Origin: JBBDMW01 sp040878005
GTDB taxonomy: Bacteria > Chloroflexota > Dehalococcoidia > Lucifugimonadales > Lucifugimonadaceae
Length of the DNA stretch: 49,817 nucleotides
Assembly: GCA_040878005.1 (NCBI GenBank)
Contig: JBBDMW010000068.1
Coordinates: 1 to 49,817 of the forward strand
Reading direction: 5' to 3'
Position numbers and translations under genes: made by a program. Below, piece after piece: positions 1-7,537 of this stretch. Below the pieces are notes generated by a model. That model made no database searches and had not been told where the DNA came from. It saw nothing but the letters and a program-made list of their open reading frames with translations. Position 1 is the stretch's first letter. Each line of letters begins with the position of its first letter.

Positions 1-213
1 GAGATGAGCCTGCCCGCGGTCTCCAAGCATCTGAAGGTGCTGGAGCGCGCCGGCCTGATTTCGCGCGGCCGTGACGCGCAGCGAAGGCCGTGCCGGATAG
101 AAGCCAGGCCACTGGCGGACGCCAATAGTTGGCTGGAGGGCTATCGCGAGATATGGGAAGGCAACTTCCAGCGCCTCGACGCCCTGCTCGATGAGTTGAA
201 GGCCCAGGAATAG
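1..213 (+). CDS. ArsR-family transcriptional regulator, C-terminal part (5' end outside window)
   Basis: Seventy residues of a winged-helix DNA-binding protein are visible; the start lies before the window. The first visible segment, LPAVSKHLKVLERAGLI, is the recognition helix of an ArsR/SmtB HTH, followed by the wing (SRGRDAQRRPCRIEARPL) and a C-terminal helix with the WLEGYREIWEGNFQRLDALL pattern. That pattern is typical of the ArsR subgroup paired with AHSA1/SRPBCC proteins. No metal-binding cysteines are visible in this part. The next gene begins 37 bp downstream on the same strand and is such an AHSA1 protein, so the two are likely one operon. The inducing signal cannot be told from the sequence. 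Confidence 0.85.
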   Translation, partial: EMSLPAVSKHLKVLERAGLISRGRDAQRRPCRIEARPLADANSWLEGYREIWEGNFQRLDALLDELKAQE

Positions 214-250
214 AGATGCGGACACACCAAGCGCCGGGGAAGAATCACCG

Positions 251-748
251 ATGAACAATATGGGAACGCTGGATGTAACCACACCGTCCGACCGGGAAAT
301 CGTGATGACGCGCGTCTTTGATGCGCCACGCACCCTGGTCTTCGATGCCTGGACGAAACCCGAACTGGTCAGGCAATGGCTGACTGGGCCGCCTGGCTGG
401 ACCATGGTGGTCTGCGAGATAGACCTGAGGGTGGGCGGCCACTACCGGCATATGTTGCGCAATGCTGATGGCGCAGAGCTGGGATGGGGTGGCGTCTATC
501 GTGAGATCGCCCCGCCAGAGCGGCTGGTGACCACCGAGTTGTTCGACGAGGATTGGACCGGCGGCGAGACGCTGGTGACGCTCGTCCTGACCGAGGAGGG
601 CGGGAGTACGACGGTGACGATGACGGTGCTCTACTCATCCCGTGAGGCACGCGACGGCGCGATGAAGACGGGTATGGAAGAGGGCATGGTCATGGGTTAC
701 GACAGGCTGGCAGAACTGCTGGCATCGATGATGGCTGAACGTGGTTAG
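251..748 (+). CDS. AHSA1/SRPBCC-family protein (Aha1 C-terminal-like domain)
   Basis: A 165-residue single-domain protein of the START/Bet v1-like (SRPBCC) fold. The family signature is clear: ITRVFDAPRTLVFDAWTKPELVRQWL near the N terminus (the exact spacing is IVMTRVFDAP), then the GG-x-Y segment (RVGGHYRHML), the ERLVTTELF strand and a C-terminal helix around GYDRLAELLASM. Such proteins bind hydrophobic ligands, but the ligand here is unknown. It follows an ArsR-type regulator by 37 bp, a very common pairing in which the regulator controls the SRPBCC gene. The start ATG at 251 is preceded by a GGGGAAGA stretch that can act as a ribosome binding site; a second ATG four codons later is also possible. 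Confidence 0.85.
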   Translation: MNNMGTLDVTTPSDREIVMTRVFDAPRTLVFDAWTKPELVRQWLTGPPGWTMVVCEIDLRVGGHYRHMLRNADGAELGWGGVYREIAPPERLVTTELFDEDWTGGETLVTLVLTEEGGSTTVTMTVLYSSREARDGAMKTGMEEGMVMGYDRLAELLASMMAERG

Positions 749-823
749 CAGAGCAGTGCGTGGACAAGATGGGGGCAATTTTTGCCAGGGCGTAAGCCCA
801 GCCGTGTGGTGGGACAGACGGAC

Positions 824-1447
824 TCAGGGCGTGTGGAACTTCCAGTGGGAGGTTTTGGTGTCATTGTTCAGGCGGCGGTCCATCTCCAGGAGGAGCGGGA
901 CCATCAGATCCAGCGCTCGGGCCGCGCTGAGCGGCCCGCAGTCGACGGGCCGGAATCCCAGGTCTTCTATTAACGAGTTGAGGATGCCTTTCGCATACTG
1001 GTCATCGCCACAGTAGAGCACATCCCGCTGTGTGCCGGTGGTATCTACCGGTTCTGCGAGCGTCCCTGCGAAGTTGCCCTTGAACGCGGCCAGCACCCGC
1101 GCACCGTCGCCAATTGCTGACGCGGTCGTCTCGGCCCCGGACAGGCCGTTGGCCGGTTGCTGGTCAAATGGGTTGGTGATGTCGATCACTGGCTTGCCAC
1201 GCAAAAGCTCAGCGTATCGGGCGACCAACGGGGCGACCTCCCGGTAGGGGATGGTTAGCACCACTGCTTCGCCTGCGGTGATTGCCCCTTCGTGCCCGTA
1301 GATTCGTGATTCCAGGCCGACGGACTGGTGAAATGGGTTGGTCTTCTCTGGCTGCCGTGACCCGAAGGCAACGAAGTGGCCGGCCTTCAGCCAGCCCCTG
1401 CCCAGTCCGGCGGCCATGCGGCCTGTGCCTATGATCGCTATTCGCAT
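824..1447 (-). CDS. NADPH-dependent F420 reductase-like (Fno-family) oxidoreductase
   Basis: A 207-residue Rossmann-fold protein. It begins MRIAIIGTGRMAAGLGRGW, a dinucleotide-binding GxGxxG-type loop, followed by a basic segment (GSRQPEK) that in this family contacts the 2'-phosphate of NADP. The middle holds VIDITNPF and VLAAFKGNFAGTLAEP, and the end LNSLIEDLGFRPVDCGPLSAARALDLMVPLL, as in the F420-dependent NADP reductase family. Whether it uses F420 is not proven; many relatives are simply NADPH-dependent reductases. The ORF is open 53 codons further upstream. I chose the ATG at 1447 because the Rossmann motif starts there and GGAG lies 9 bp before it. It is transcribed towards the AHSA1 gene and is probably monocistronic. 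Confidence 0.8.
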   Translation of the reverse strand: MRIAIIGTGRMAAGLGRGWLKAGHFVAFGSRQPEKTNPFHQSVGLESRIYGHEGAITAGEAVVLTIPYREVAPLVARYAELLRGKPVIDITNPFDQQPANGLSGAETTASAIGDGARVLAAFKGNFAGTLAEPVDTTGTQRDVLYCGDDQYAKGILNSLIEDLGFRPVDCGPLSAARALDLMVPLLLEMDRRLNNDTKTSHWKFHTP

Positions 1448-1638
1448 GGGACTGACTCCGTTGCTGCTGGTGTGGATGTTGCCGAGATGATACCCGGGCA
1501 GTGCCGTGGTGTAATGCCGGCCGCGATTTTCACAGCGGCGTGCCTTGATGGACATATGAGGCTGGTAAACTCCGCGGTGGCCGGTTGAGAATCCGGCGAC
1601 ATTCATGAATCACACGCGCCCGTACAGGAGTCACCACT

Positions 1639-2739
1639 TTGGACCAGGAGTATTTCCCGCTGCCAGGAACGCCCGTCGAGGAACTTGATACGCCGGCGAT
1701 TGTCGTGGACCTGGATGTGGCGGAGGCGAACATAGAGCGGCTGCAGTCATGGGCCAATGAGAACGGTGTCTCTGTGCGGCCCCACGCCAAGACGCACAAG
1801 AGCCCCTACTGGGCGCACAAGCAGATCAGGGCAGGGGCGATAGGCGTCTGCGCGGCCAAGGTTGGCGAGGCGGAGGTCCTGGCGGCGGCGGGCGTCCCGG
1901 AGGTAATGATCCCAAACCAGGTAATAGGCCCGCGCAAGATAGCCCGGCTGGTGTCGCTGGCCCGCACCACGCGCATGATCGTTGCCGTGGACCACGCCGA
2001 TAACGTGCGTGACCTGTCCAAGGCGGCTGCCGGGGCGGGAGCAGAGCTGGGCGTGATCATCGAGATTAACGCCGGGATGAACCGGTGCGGCGTTGAGCCG
2101 GAGGACGCGCCGGCCCTGGCGAAGGTGATCAACGATGCACCCGGGCTGCGATTCGACGGCGTGATGGGCTACGAGGGCCATACCGTGGCCATAAGGGATT
2201 TCGAGGAGCGCAAGACTGAGGCGCTAAGGGCCATGGACAGGCTTACGAACGCTGCGAAAGCCATACGGGCGGCAGGGATTGACGTGAAGATAGTATCCGC
2301 TGCCGGAACAGGCACCTACAACATCACGGGGACTGTGGAAGATGTGACGGAACTGCAGTGCGGCAGCTACATATTCATGGATGGCGACTATCTACAGGTT
2401 TTCAACGACTTTGATCCTGCCCTGAGCGTGCTGGCCACGGTGATCTCACGCCCTGCGCCGGACAGGGGCGTGATAGACATGGGCATGAAGTCCATGAGTT
2501 CGGACCGCGGCATGCCGGCAGTGCTTGGCGTGGCCGGGGCGACTGTGACCGGTCTCTCAGAGGAGCATGGCAAGCTGTCGCTGGAAGGTGAAGCGCAGAA
2601 GCTGCGCGTGGGCGACAGGATTCACCTGCGGCCGATGCACGGCGACACGACAATCAACCTGCATACGCACTATTTTGGGGTGCGCAGGGGCAGGCTGGAG
2701 GCGGTGATACCAATTCCAGGGCGCGGCAGGTTCAGGTAG
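1639..2739 (+). CDS. D-threonine aldolase / D-serine dehydratase-like PLP enzyme (alanine racemase fold)
   Basis: A 366-residue fold-type III PLP enzyme. The N-terminal LDTPAIVVDLDVAEANI and RPHAKTHKSP motifs mark the alanine-racemase-like barrel, and the lysine of the HAK segment is the expected PLP Schiff-base residue. The C-terminal beta domain ends with a metal-site motif reading HGD (H334, D336) before TTINLH. Known D-threonine aldolases have His-x-Asp here, while D-serine dehydratases have His-x-Cys. The sequence therefore favours cleavage of a D-3-hydroxy amino acid to glycine plus an aldehyde. Start is TTG at 1639 with AGGAG at 1626-1630. The next small gene begins at its stop codon. 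Substrate remains an inference. Confidence 0.85.
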   Translation: MDQEYFPLPGTPVEELDTPAIVVDLDVAEANIERLQSWANENGVSVRPHAKTHKSPYWAHKQIRAGAIGVCAAKVGEAEVLAAAGVPEVMIPNQVIGPRKIARLVSLARTTRMIVAVDHADNVRDLSKAAAGAGAELGVIIEINAGMNRCGVEPEDAPALAKVINDAPGLRFDGVMGYEGHTVAIRDFEERKTEALRAMDRLTNAAKAIRAAGIDVKIVSAAGTGTYNITGTVEDVTELQCGSYIFMDGDYLQVFNDFDPALSVLATVISRPAPDRGVIDMGMKSMSSDRGMPAVLGVAGATVTGLSEEHGKLSLEGEAQKLRVGDRIHLRPMHGDTTINLHTHYFGVRRGRLEAVIPIPGRGRFR

Positions 2740-2966
2740 TGCGCGGCGAGGTGATGCGGCCGAGCAGGCCAACCGGGCCGCGGAACAGGTTCCTGCGCCA
2801 TGTGCTCACCGGTGCGACGGTCGGATTCGTGGCCGTTCTGGTGGTCGTGGTGGCCGCCGCCCTGGTGGCGGCGGTGTTCGTGGCGGTCATAGGCGCCGTT
2901 TTTGGATCGCTGGGAGGCGCCATTTACGGCGCGTTCCGGCTGTTGGCGGGGGCTGGCAGGCGGTGA
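2739..2966 (+). CDS. Small Gly/Ala/Val-rich membrane protein
   Basis: A 75-residue ORF with a basic N terminus (RPSRPTGPRNRFLRH) followed by a continuous hydrophobic stretch of about 45 residues rich in Val, Ala and Gly. That is enough for one long or two short membrane spans, with Gly-rich packing motifs (GAVFGSLGGAIYGAF). The GTG at 2739 overlaps the stop of the preceding PLP enzyme gene by one base, suggesting translational coupling; an ATG at 2754 is an alternative start. I do not recognise a family. The strong V/A bias of GC-rich sequence means it could be a chance ORF, although charge and hydrophobicity are arranged as in a real membrane protein. Confidence 0.45.
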   Translation: MRGEVMRPSRPTGPRNRFLRHVLTGATVGFVAVLVVVVAAALVAAVFVAVIGAVFGSLGGAIYGAFRLLAGAGRR

Positions 2967-3083
2967 ACGGCTGCCTGTATCGCAAGCCCGCATGAAGTTC
3001 GCCGGGATGCGCTCTGACATGTGCTAGCCTGCTGTGTCTGACATTGAGGGAGATATTCGGCGAAACCTGACGGAGGCGGTTCA

Positions 3084-4166
3084 TTGACCACAGGCAACAG
3101 GCGAGTTGGGATAATCGGCGCAGGCTTTGGCACGATGGTGCACGCCCCCGGATTCAAGTCTGAAGGGTGGGACGTGGCTGCCCTTTTCAGCCGCAACGAG
3201 GGGCGGGCGCGCAAGGCGGCAGATGCCGCGGGTGTGCCGGATATCTACACCAACGCAATGGAGCTCATTGAACGAGACGACCTTGACGCCATTGCCATAG
3301 CCACGCCTCCCGGCCAGCACCATGAGCTGTCGATCGCCGCGCTTCGGTCCGGCAAGCACGTCCTATGCGAGAAGCCATTCGCCATCAACTCGCATCAGGC
3401 GGCCGAGATGCAGGCTGTTGCTGAGGAAACCGGCCTGACAGCGATGGTGGCGCACGAATTCAGGCACACGCCACAGCGTGCGTACATCAAGGGGCTGCTT
3501 AACTCCGGGTACGTCGGTGAGTTCAAGATGTGCACCATCGAGCTGTTTTTCAACCGCGGCGTCCCGAAGACGCCGCCGCCGGTAACGTGGGCAGCACGCA
3601 AGTCCGAGGGCGGAGGGTTCCTTGGCGCTCTTGGGTCGCACTACATCGACGGCCTGCGCTACTGGTTCGGTGATGTGACGACCGCGGCCGGCCGGGTGGA
3701 GACCTTTCGACCGGACCTGACGGAACCTGCGACAGGCGAGGTTGTGAAATCTGAGACTGATGACGCTTTCTCGTTCACGTTGACATTCAAGGATGGCGGC
3801 ACGGCGACCATGAGCGCGTCCTCTGCGCTGGCCCCGTCACGCGGCGCACGAATTGCGGTGATGGGCCTGGATGGCACTCTTTACGCAGAGCAGGATGGCC
3901 CGAACCCGGCTGAGGACGGTGTGGTGCTTGGCGGGCAAAATGGAGAGCCAATAAAAAAGCTTGATAGCCCGGCAGGCCTGATGCCGTTCTCTGACGACCG
4001 CGACCCGCGCCTCATGGCGTTCAGGCTGCTGGTGCGTGACTTCAATCGTGGCATCGATGAGGGCACCTCTCCCGCGCCGAACTTCACTGATGGCTTCCGG
4101 TGCCAACAGGTGCTGGATGCGATCCGCGAGTCTTCAGAGACTGGCCGGACAATAGCCATTTCCTGA
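3084..4166 (+). CDS. Gfo/Idh/MocA-family NAD(P)-dependent oxidoreductase
   Basis: A 360-residue protein with the family's two domains. The N-terminal Rossmann fold shows RVGIIGAGFGTMVHAPGF (nucleotide-binding loop), then DLDAIAIATPP and GKHVLCEKPFA, where the EKP lysine is catalytic in the family. The C-terminal domain carries GGGFLGALGSHYIDGLRYWFGD, with the usual histidine near the substrate site. These enzymes oxidise or reduce sugars, inositols or related polyols; the substrate cannot be read here. Start is TTG at 3084, with GGAGG at 3072-3076 and a spacing of 7. The protein is of normal length for the family. It sits alone on this strand and converges on the Nudix gene. Confidence 0.9.
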   Translation: MTTGNRRVGIIGAGFGTMVHAPGFKSEGWDVAALFSRNEGRARKAADAAGVPDIYTNAMELIERDDLDAIAIATPPGQHHELSIAALRSGKHVLCEKPFAINSHQAAEMQAVAEETGLTAMVAHEFRHTPQRAYIKGLLNSGYVGEFKMCTIELFFNRGVPKTPPPVTWAARKSEGGGFLGALGSHYIDGLRYWFGDVTTAAGRVETFRPDLTEPATGEVVKSETDDAFSFTLTFKDGGTATMSASSALAPSRGARIAVMGLDGTLYAEQDGPNPAEDGVVLGGQNGEPIKKLDSPAGLMPFSDDRDPRLMAFRLLVRDFNRGIDEGTSPAPNFTDGFRCQQVLDAIRESSETGRTIAIS

Positions 4167-4208
4167 CGGAAACGGTCTGCGGCAGAGCAGCCGGTTGGCG
4201 CCAAGGGG

Positions 4209-4754
4209 TCAGGGCCGGGCCTTGATCACTGTGTCGAGGGCCGCGATGCCCAGCTTGATTACGTCCTCTGGCGGCGGCGCGGGCGTGCCGCCAGGGGAAA
4301 TCATGGGTACGGCGCGTTCCAGGTCGCTGCGTGAAACCCAACGCCAGCCGTCCGGCGGCGGAGGCGGGTCGCTCACCGGCACAGTGAAATAGATGAAGTC
4401 TATGTGCTGGTGCGCGCCGAACTTCTCATCCACCACGTTCTCGATCATGACGGTGAACGGCGCGTCCACCTGTGCCAGGTTGCCAATCTCCAACTGCGGG
4501 TACGTTGGCGCTATTGCCACGTCCATGCCTGTCTCTTCCTGCACCTCGCGCAGGGTTGACTGCACAGGGTCCTCGTTTGGCTCAATGTGGCCGCCGGGCG
4601 GCAGCCACGCCTGGACTTTCCGGTGCCAGTGCAAGAGCACCGCGTCGTTGTGGACGACGAAGCCGGTGGAGACAAAGTGGCGAATCACTGGTGAAGATTC
4701 CGAAGAATGGTGGGAAACGGATTTGCGAAGCGTGCCTGACGCGAGTGAGGCCAC
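4209..4754 (-). CDS. Nudix hydrolase
   Basis: A protein of up to 181 residues with a complete Nudix box, from GHIEPNE through the REVQEETGM core. It fits GX5EX7REUXEEXGU, and the REVQEE glutamates bind Mg2+. The box lies at about residues 54-76. A conserved hydrophobic strand (RHFVSTGFVVHNDAVLL) precedes it. Nudix enzymes hydrolyse nucleoside diphosphates linked to another moiety; the exact substrate is not evident. The reading frame opens with GTG at 4754 without a good ribosome binding site; GTG at 4688, just before IRHFVSTG, is a plausible shorter start. Upstream on the same strand lies a promoter followed by a structured leader with a short upstream ORF, so expression may be regulated in the 5' region. 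Confidence 0.88.
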   Translation of the reverse strand: MASLASGTLRKSVSHHSSESSPVIRHFVSTGFVVHNDAVLLHWHRKVQAWLPPGGHIEPNEDPVQSTLREVQEETGMDVAIAPTYPQLEIGNLAQVDAPFTVMIENVVDEKFGAHQHIDFIYFTVPVSDPPPPPDGWRWVSRSDLERAVPMISPGGTPAPPPEDVIKLGIAALDTVIKARP

Positions 4755-4779
4755 CGGGCTGGGAGTTTGACGTCCCGGC

Positions 4780-4950
4780 CGGGTGGCCCCACTCGTTGAG
4801 ATGCCCTGCCATAGGGCGCCCTACTTAAAGCAGGGCACCTCGGGTTCTACTAGATGACATATTCTGCGACCACCTCCTTTACTCTCGGACATGAGCAGGC
4901 GGAGACCTTGCCTCACGCCTGGACCACCCGCCGCAGCGGATAGTGCCGAT
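4780..4950 (-). ncRNA. Candidate structured leader or small RNA
   Basis: On the minus strand about 150 nt can fold into a closed structure. CGGGTGGTCC (4930-4921) pairs with GGGGCCACCCG (about 4790-4780) through a G-U wobble that would be a C-A mismatch on the plus strand, which favours minus-strand transcription. Inside, AGGCG/CGCCT closes one hairpin (about 4920-4896), and GAGGTGCCCTGC pairs over 12 bp with GCAGGGCATCTC (about 4842-4798), capped by a TAGG/CCTA hairpin. A perfect TATAAT lies upstream at 4962-4957. The size and long closing stem recall 6S RNA, but I cannot match a family. The Nudix gene starts about 26 nt beyond the closing stem, so a cis-acting leader is equally likely. Confidence 0.45.
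4825..4860 (-). CDS. Possible 11-residue leader peptide (upstream ORF)
   Basis: The sequence MSSSRTRGALL is encoded by ATG at 4860 and ends at TAA 4825-4827. Twelve bases upstream of the ATG ends a perfect Shine-Dalgarno run, AAAGGAGGTG (minus strand, 4880-4871), by far the strongest in the neighbourhood. The second half of the ORF overlaps the 5' arm of a 12-bp hairpin (see the structured leader). This arrangement resembles a translated leader controlling the downstream Nudix gene, but no run of one amino acid reveals a sensed signal. It may also be an accident within a non-coding RNA. Confidence 0.3.
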   Translation of the reverse strand: MSSSRTRGALL

Positions 4951-4956
4951 ATTCAC

Positions 4957-4962
4957 ATTATA
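4957..4962 (-). promoter_or_regulatory. -10 element (TATAAT) of the leader/small RNA promoter
   Basis: The minus strand reads a perfect TATAAT here, in an A+T-rich patch, with the expected transcription start near 4950 at the edge of the structured region. The sequence 17-18 bp upstream (AACGTT or CAACGT) is a poor -35, so activity might depend on a regulator. Confidence 0.45.
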
Positions 4963-5180
4963 ACCAAAGATGCGGGATGAACGTTGCGTTGTTGTTACGC
5001 GGGGTTTCGTCGGTTAGGCCCGATTTGCATTTGTGCTGTGGAACGCTTGTGTCCCAAGAGGGATATGACCAGTACAGAATGGAACAGTATCGGTTGCCGG
5101 GGCGTCATGTATGGTAGGCCGCCAGAGTTAAGTGGATGAGTGAGTCGGCGATGTGCCACTGCGGGTGAGGGGAGCTTTTG

Positions 5181-6449
5181 ATGTTAAGAGTGTTGTTACT
5201 GATGGCAGTGGCCGCCGTGATGGCTGTTGCCTGTGGGGTAGAACAGGGCGAGACGCCCAACCCTGCACCATCCAACCCTACAGCTACAGCTACGGCCGAG
5301 GTTGAGCCGGATGGGCCCTACACGCGGCTGCTGGCCCGCATTCCTGATACCGAAGAAACCCGGTGGTCTGTTTCGATGACGGACATGGCGGCGGTCCGTG
5401 ACCTGGCAGGTGTGGACAGGCCTGGCGATGAGGCTGACGCCGACGACATGATGGACTACCTGGTCGCCCTGCATACAGCGGTATCTGACCGGGGAGGCCG
5501 GGGGCTGGGTTTCGAAGGCTGGCTTTCGGGCATGCACCAGGAGCAATTGTCCAGCGGCGTTTCCCCGCGTCCCTACCTGGCCTTTGATGCACGGGACGTG
5601 GACCAGGTGGTCGAGTACGGGGCTGCGCCGGGGCGTGTGGAGTTGATCCACGGCAACTATGCCCCGGAGGCAACGGACTCAGCGTTGGAGTCCTGCGATG
5701 AGTGCGAGGAGCACGAGACCGTTGAACATGCCGGGGAGATGTTCTACGTCTGGAATGAAGACGCTGAAGGCCAAGTAGCAAAAAGGCGTGCGCCGCCTGC
5801 ATTCGACGAAGTGGGCAGGGGCGGGCAGGTACATGTGGGCGAGGGCTTCGTCAGCCGCACACTCTCCAATGACAAGATGAAGTTGCTGATCGACACAGCC
5901 GTGGGAAATAAGCCGTCCCTTGCCGACAGCGAGGACTACCTCCTCGCGGCCAACGTTCTTGAAGACAGCGAGACTGTCACTGCGATATTCTCGTCTGTCG
6001 ATTACTCGACCGCCAACCTGCTCCAGATGCTCGGGAGCAGGTTTTCATCCCATGACAGCATCACGCAAACCGAGATCGAAGCCCAGATGTCTGCCGGGCC
6101 GTTGCTACTGCCGTTCAACATGCTTGCCTCAGGGATGGGATTCAGCGATGACGATGTATTCACGACGCTTGTGATTGTGCATGACACCGAAGCTGATGCA
6201 GCGGAGAACGCCGGGCGTCTTGAGCAGCGCATTGAATCTGCGGAGATGCCGTTGTGGCAGGTCATGGCGAGGCCGCCTGATGGCGAATCGGAACCGGTTT
6301 ACTGGCGGGACAGGCTGGATGATTACGAGATCACCGCAGAAGGGCGGACGGTGATCGCCAGGCTGCAAGGTGCAGGCAACATGGACCTAACCCTCCTGCC
6401 AAGCGGGTTTTTTGGCGGGGTGTTGATTCCGCTGACGGTGCACGAATAG
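5181..6449 (+). CDS. Lipoprotein of unknown function
   Basis: A 422-residue secreted lipoprotein. A short hydrophobic signal peptide (LRVLLLMAVAAVMAVAC) ends in a lipobox (AVAC, Cys about residue 18), followed by a Pro/Thr/Ala-rich linker (PNPAPSNPTATATAEVEPDG). The mature part is acidic and contains a cysteine pair segment, CDECEEHE. I see no enzyme motif. The layout of PDTEETRWSVSMTDMAAVRDLAG near the start, plus repeated alpha/beta-looking segments, suggests a globular ligand-binding or adhesive extracellular protein. ATG at 5181 is preferred over TTG at 5178 because GAGGGGAG lies 7 bp before it. The gene converges on a dehydrogenase gene only 17 bp away. Confidence 0.75.
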   Translation: MLRVLLLMAVAAVMAVACGVEQGETPNPAPSNPTATATAEVEPDGPYTRLLARIPDTEETRWSVSMTDMAAVRDLAGVDRPGDEADADDMMDYLVALHTAVSDRGGRGLGFEGWLSGMHQEQLSSGVSPRPYLAFDARDVDQVVEYGAAPGRVELIHGNYAPEATDSALESCDECEEHETVEHAGEMFYVWNEDAEGQVAKRRAPPAFDEVGRGGQVHVGEGFVSRTLSNDKMKLLIDTAVGNKPSLADSEDYLLAANVLEDSETVTAIFSSVDYSTANLLQMLGSRFSSHDSITQTEIEAQMSAGPLLLPFNMLASGMGFSDDDVFTTLVIVHDTEADAAENAGRLEQRIESAEMPLWQVMARPPDGESEPVYWRDRLDDYEITAEGRTVIARLQGAGNMDLTLLPSGFFGGVLIPLTVHE

Positions 6450-6466
6450 ATACACGGGTGGGCGTG

Positions 6467-7477
6467 TCAGGCGCCGGGTTGGTCGTGAGATTGAGCCGCC
6501 AGCCTGCCCAGCACCTCCGGGTTGACCAGGACCTCCGGCCGTTGGCCGCGCAGCACGCGTGCTGCCTCTTGGCCGGCCCGGCGGCGGATTGTCTCCCAGC
6601 CGATTCTTGATGAACCGGCTATGTGGGGCGTGACAATCACGTTGTCCATCTTGAGCAGGGGGTTGTCCGGCTGTAGCGGCTCCTGCTCGAAGACGTCTAT
6701 GCCCGCTCCAGATATCTCGCCGTCCATCAGCGCGTCTATGAGAGCTTCTTCGTCCACCACAGGGCCGCGAGCGGTGTTTATGAGGTAGGCGGTGGCTGGC
6801 ATGCGGCTCAACGCCGCGGCGTTGATGATGTGGTGGGTGGTCTTGTTGTGAGGCACATGCAGGGATACGTAGTCGGCCTCCATGAACAACTCGTCCAGGT
6901 CCACGAAGCGCACGCCGTACTCAATCGCCAGCCAGTCGCCAACGTACGGGTCGTGGACGAGCACGTTCATGCCCAGCGCCCGGCACTTGCGGGCGAACGC
7001 CCGGCCTATCCAGCCGAAGCCGATGGCGCCCACCGTTTCTCCCCAGATGCGACGGCCAAGGCTGCGTGAGTAGACCTCTGCCCATCGGCCTGATGTCGTG
7101 GCCCTGTCCAGGCGCTTGAGGTCTCGGGCGCAGGCCATGAGGAGCGCCAGGGCGTGGTTGGAAACCTCTTCGCTGGTGGACCCGGCGATGTTTGTCACCA
7201 TGATGCCCCGCTCGGTGCAGGCGTCGACATCCACGGTGTCATAGCCGTGGCCGTAGCGGATTACAAGGCGGCACCTCGTCAGCTGATCGATCATGCTCGC
7301 CGGCATGGGCGAATGATCGTTCAGGACTATGTCAGCGTCCTTGATGGCCTCGGTGATCTCGCCTTCGCTGCTGACGGCCACCGACACGATCTCGCAGTCG
7401 ATGCCGGCAAGCGCCTCTCGCTCAAGGCTCAGCGGGCTTTCCGTGGCGTCTATGTGAACGATGAGCGGCCTGGACAT
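6467..7477 (-). CDS. D-2-hydroxyacid dehydrogenase (C-terminal-binding-protein/phosphoglycerate dehydrogenase type)
   Basis: A 336-residue NAD-dependent 2-hydroxyacid dehydrogenase. The Rossmann loop is GAIGFGWIGRAFA. The catalytic set is visible: Arg in LINTARGPVVDEEAL, Glu in GIDVFEQEPL and His in VTPHIAGSS. The motifs RYGHGYDTVDVDACTERGIMV and SEEVSNHALALLMA place it in the phosphoglycerate-dehydrogenase-like branch without the ACT or regulatory domain of biosynthetic SerA, so a catabolic or unspecific 2-keto/2-hydroxy-acid role is likelier than serine synthesis. Start is ATG at 7477, with GGAGAAG about 11 bp upstream. A second member of the superfamily lies 1 kb further upstream on the same strand, with a phosphatase-fold gene between them. 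Confidence 0.9.
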   Translation of the reverse strand: MSRPLIVHIDATESPLSLEREALAGIDCEIVSVAVSSEGEITEAIKDADIVLNDHSPMPASMIDQLTRCRLVIRYGHGYDTVDVDACTERGIMVTNIAGSTSEEVSNHALALLMACARDLKRLDRATTSGRWAEVYSRSLGRRIWGETVGAIGFGWIGRAFARKCRALGMNVLVHDPYVGDWLAIEYGVRFVDLDELFMEADYVSLHVPHNKTTHHIINAAALSRMPATAYLINTARGPVVDEEALIDALMDGEISGAGIDVFEQEPLQPDNPLLKMDNVIVTPHIAGSSRIGWETIRRRAGQEAARVLRGQRPEVLVNPEVLGRLAAQSHDQPGA

Positions 7478-7537
7478 TCTTATGTGCTTCTCCGGGCAGG
7501 GTGAATGTTGGGATCCTGTGACTCTTGTAAGTCAGCC

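Noticed and set aside
741..1016. 91-codon plus-strand ORF after the AHSA1 gene
   Set aside because: Mostly antisense to the Fno-like gene and without family signature.
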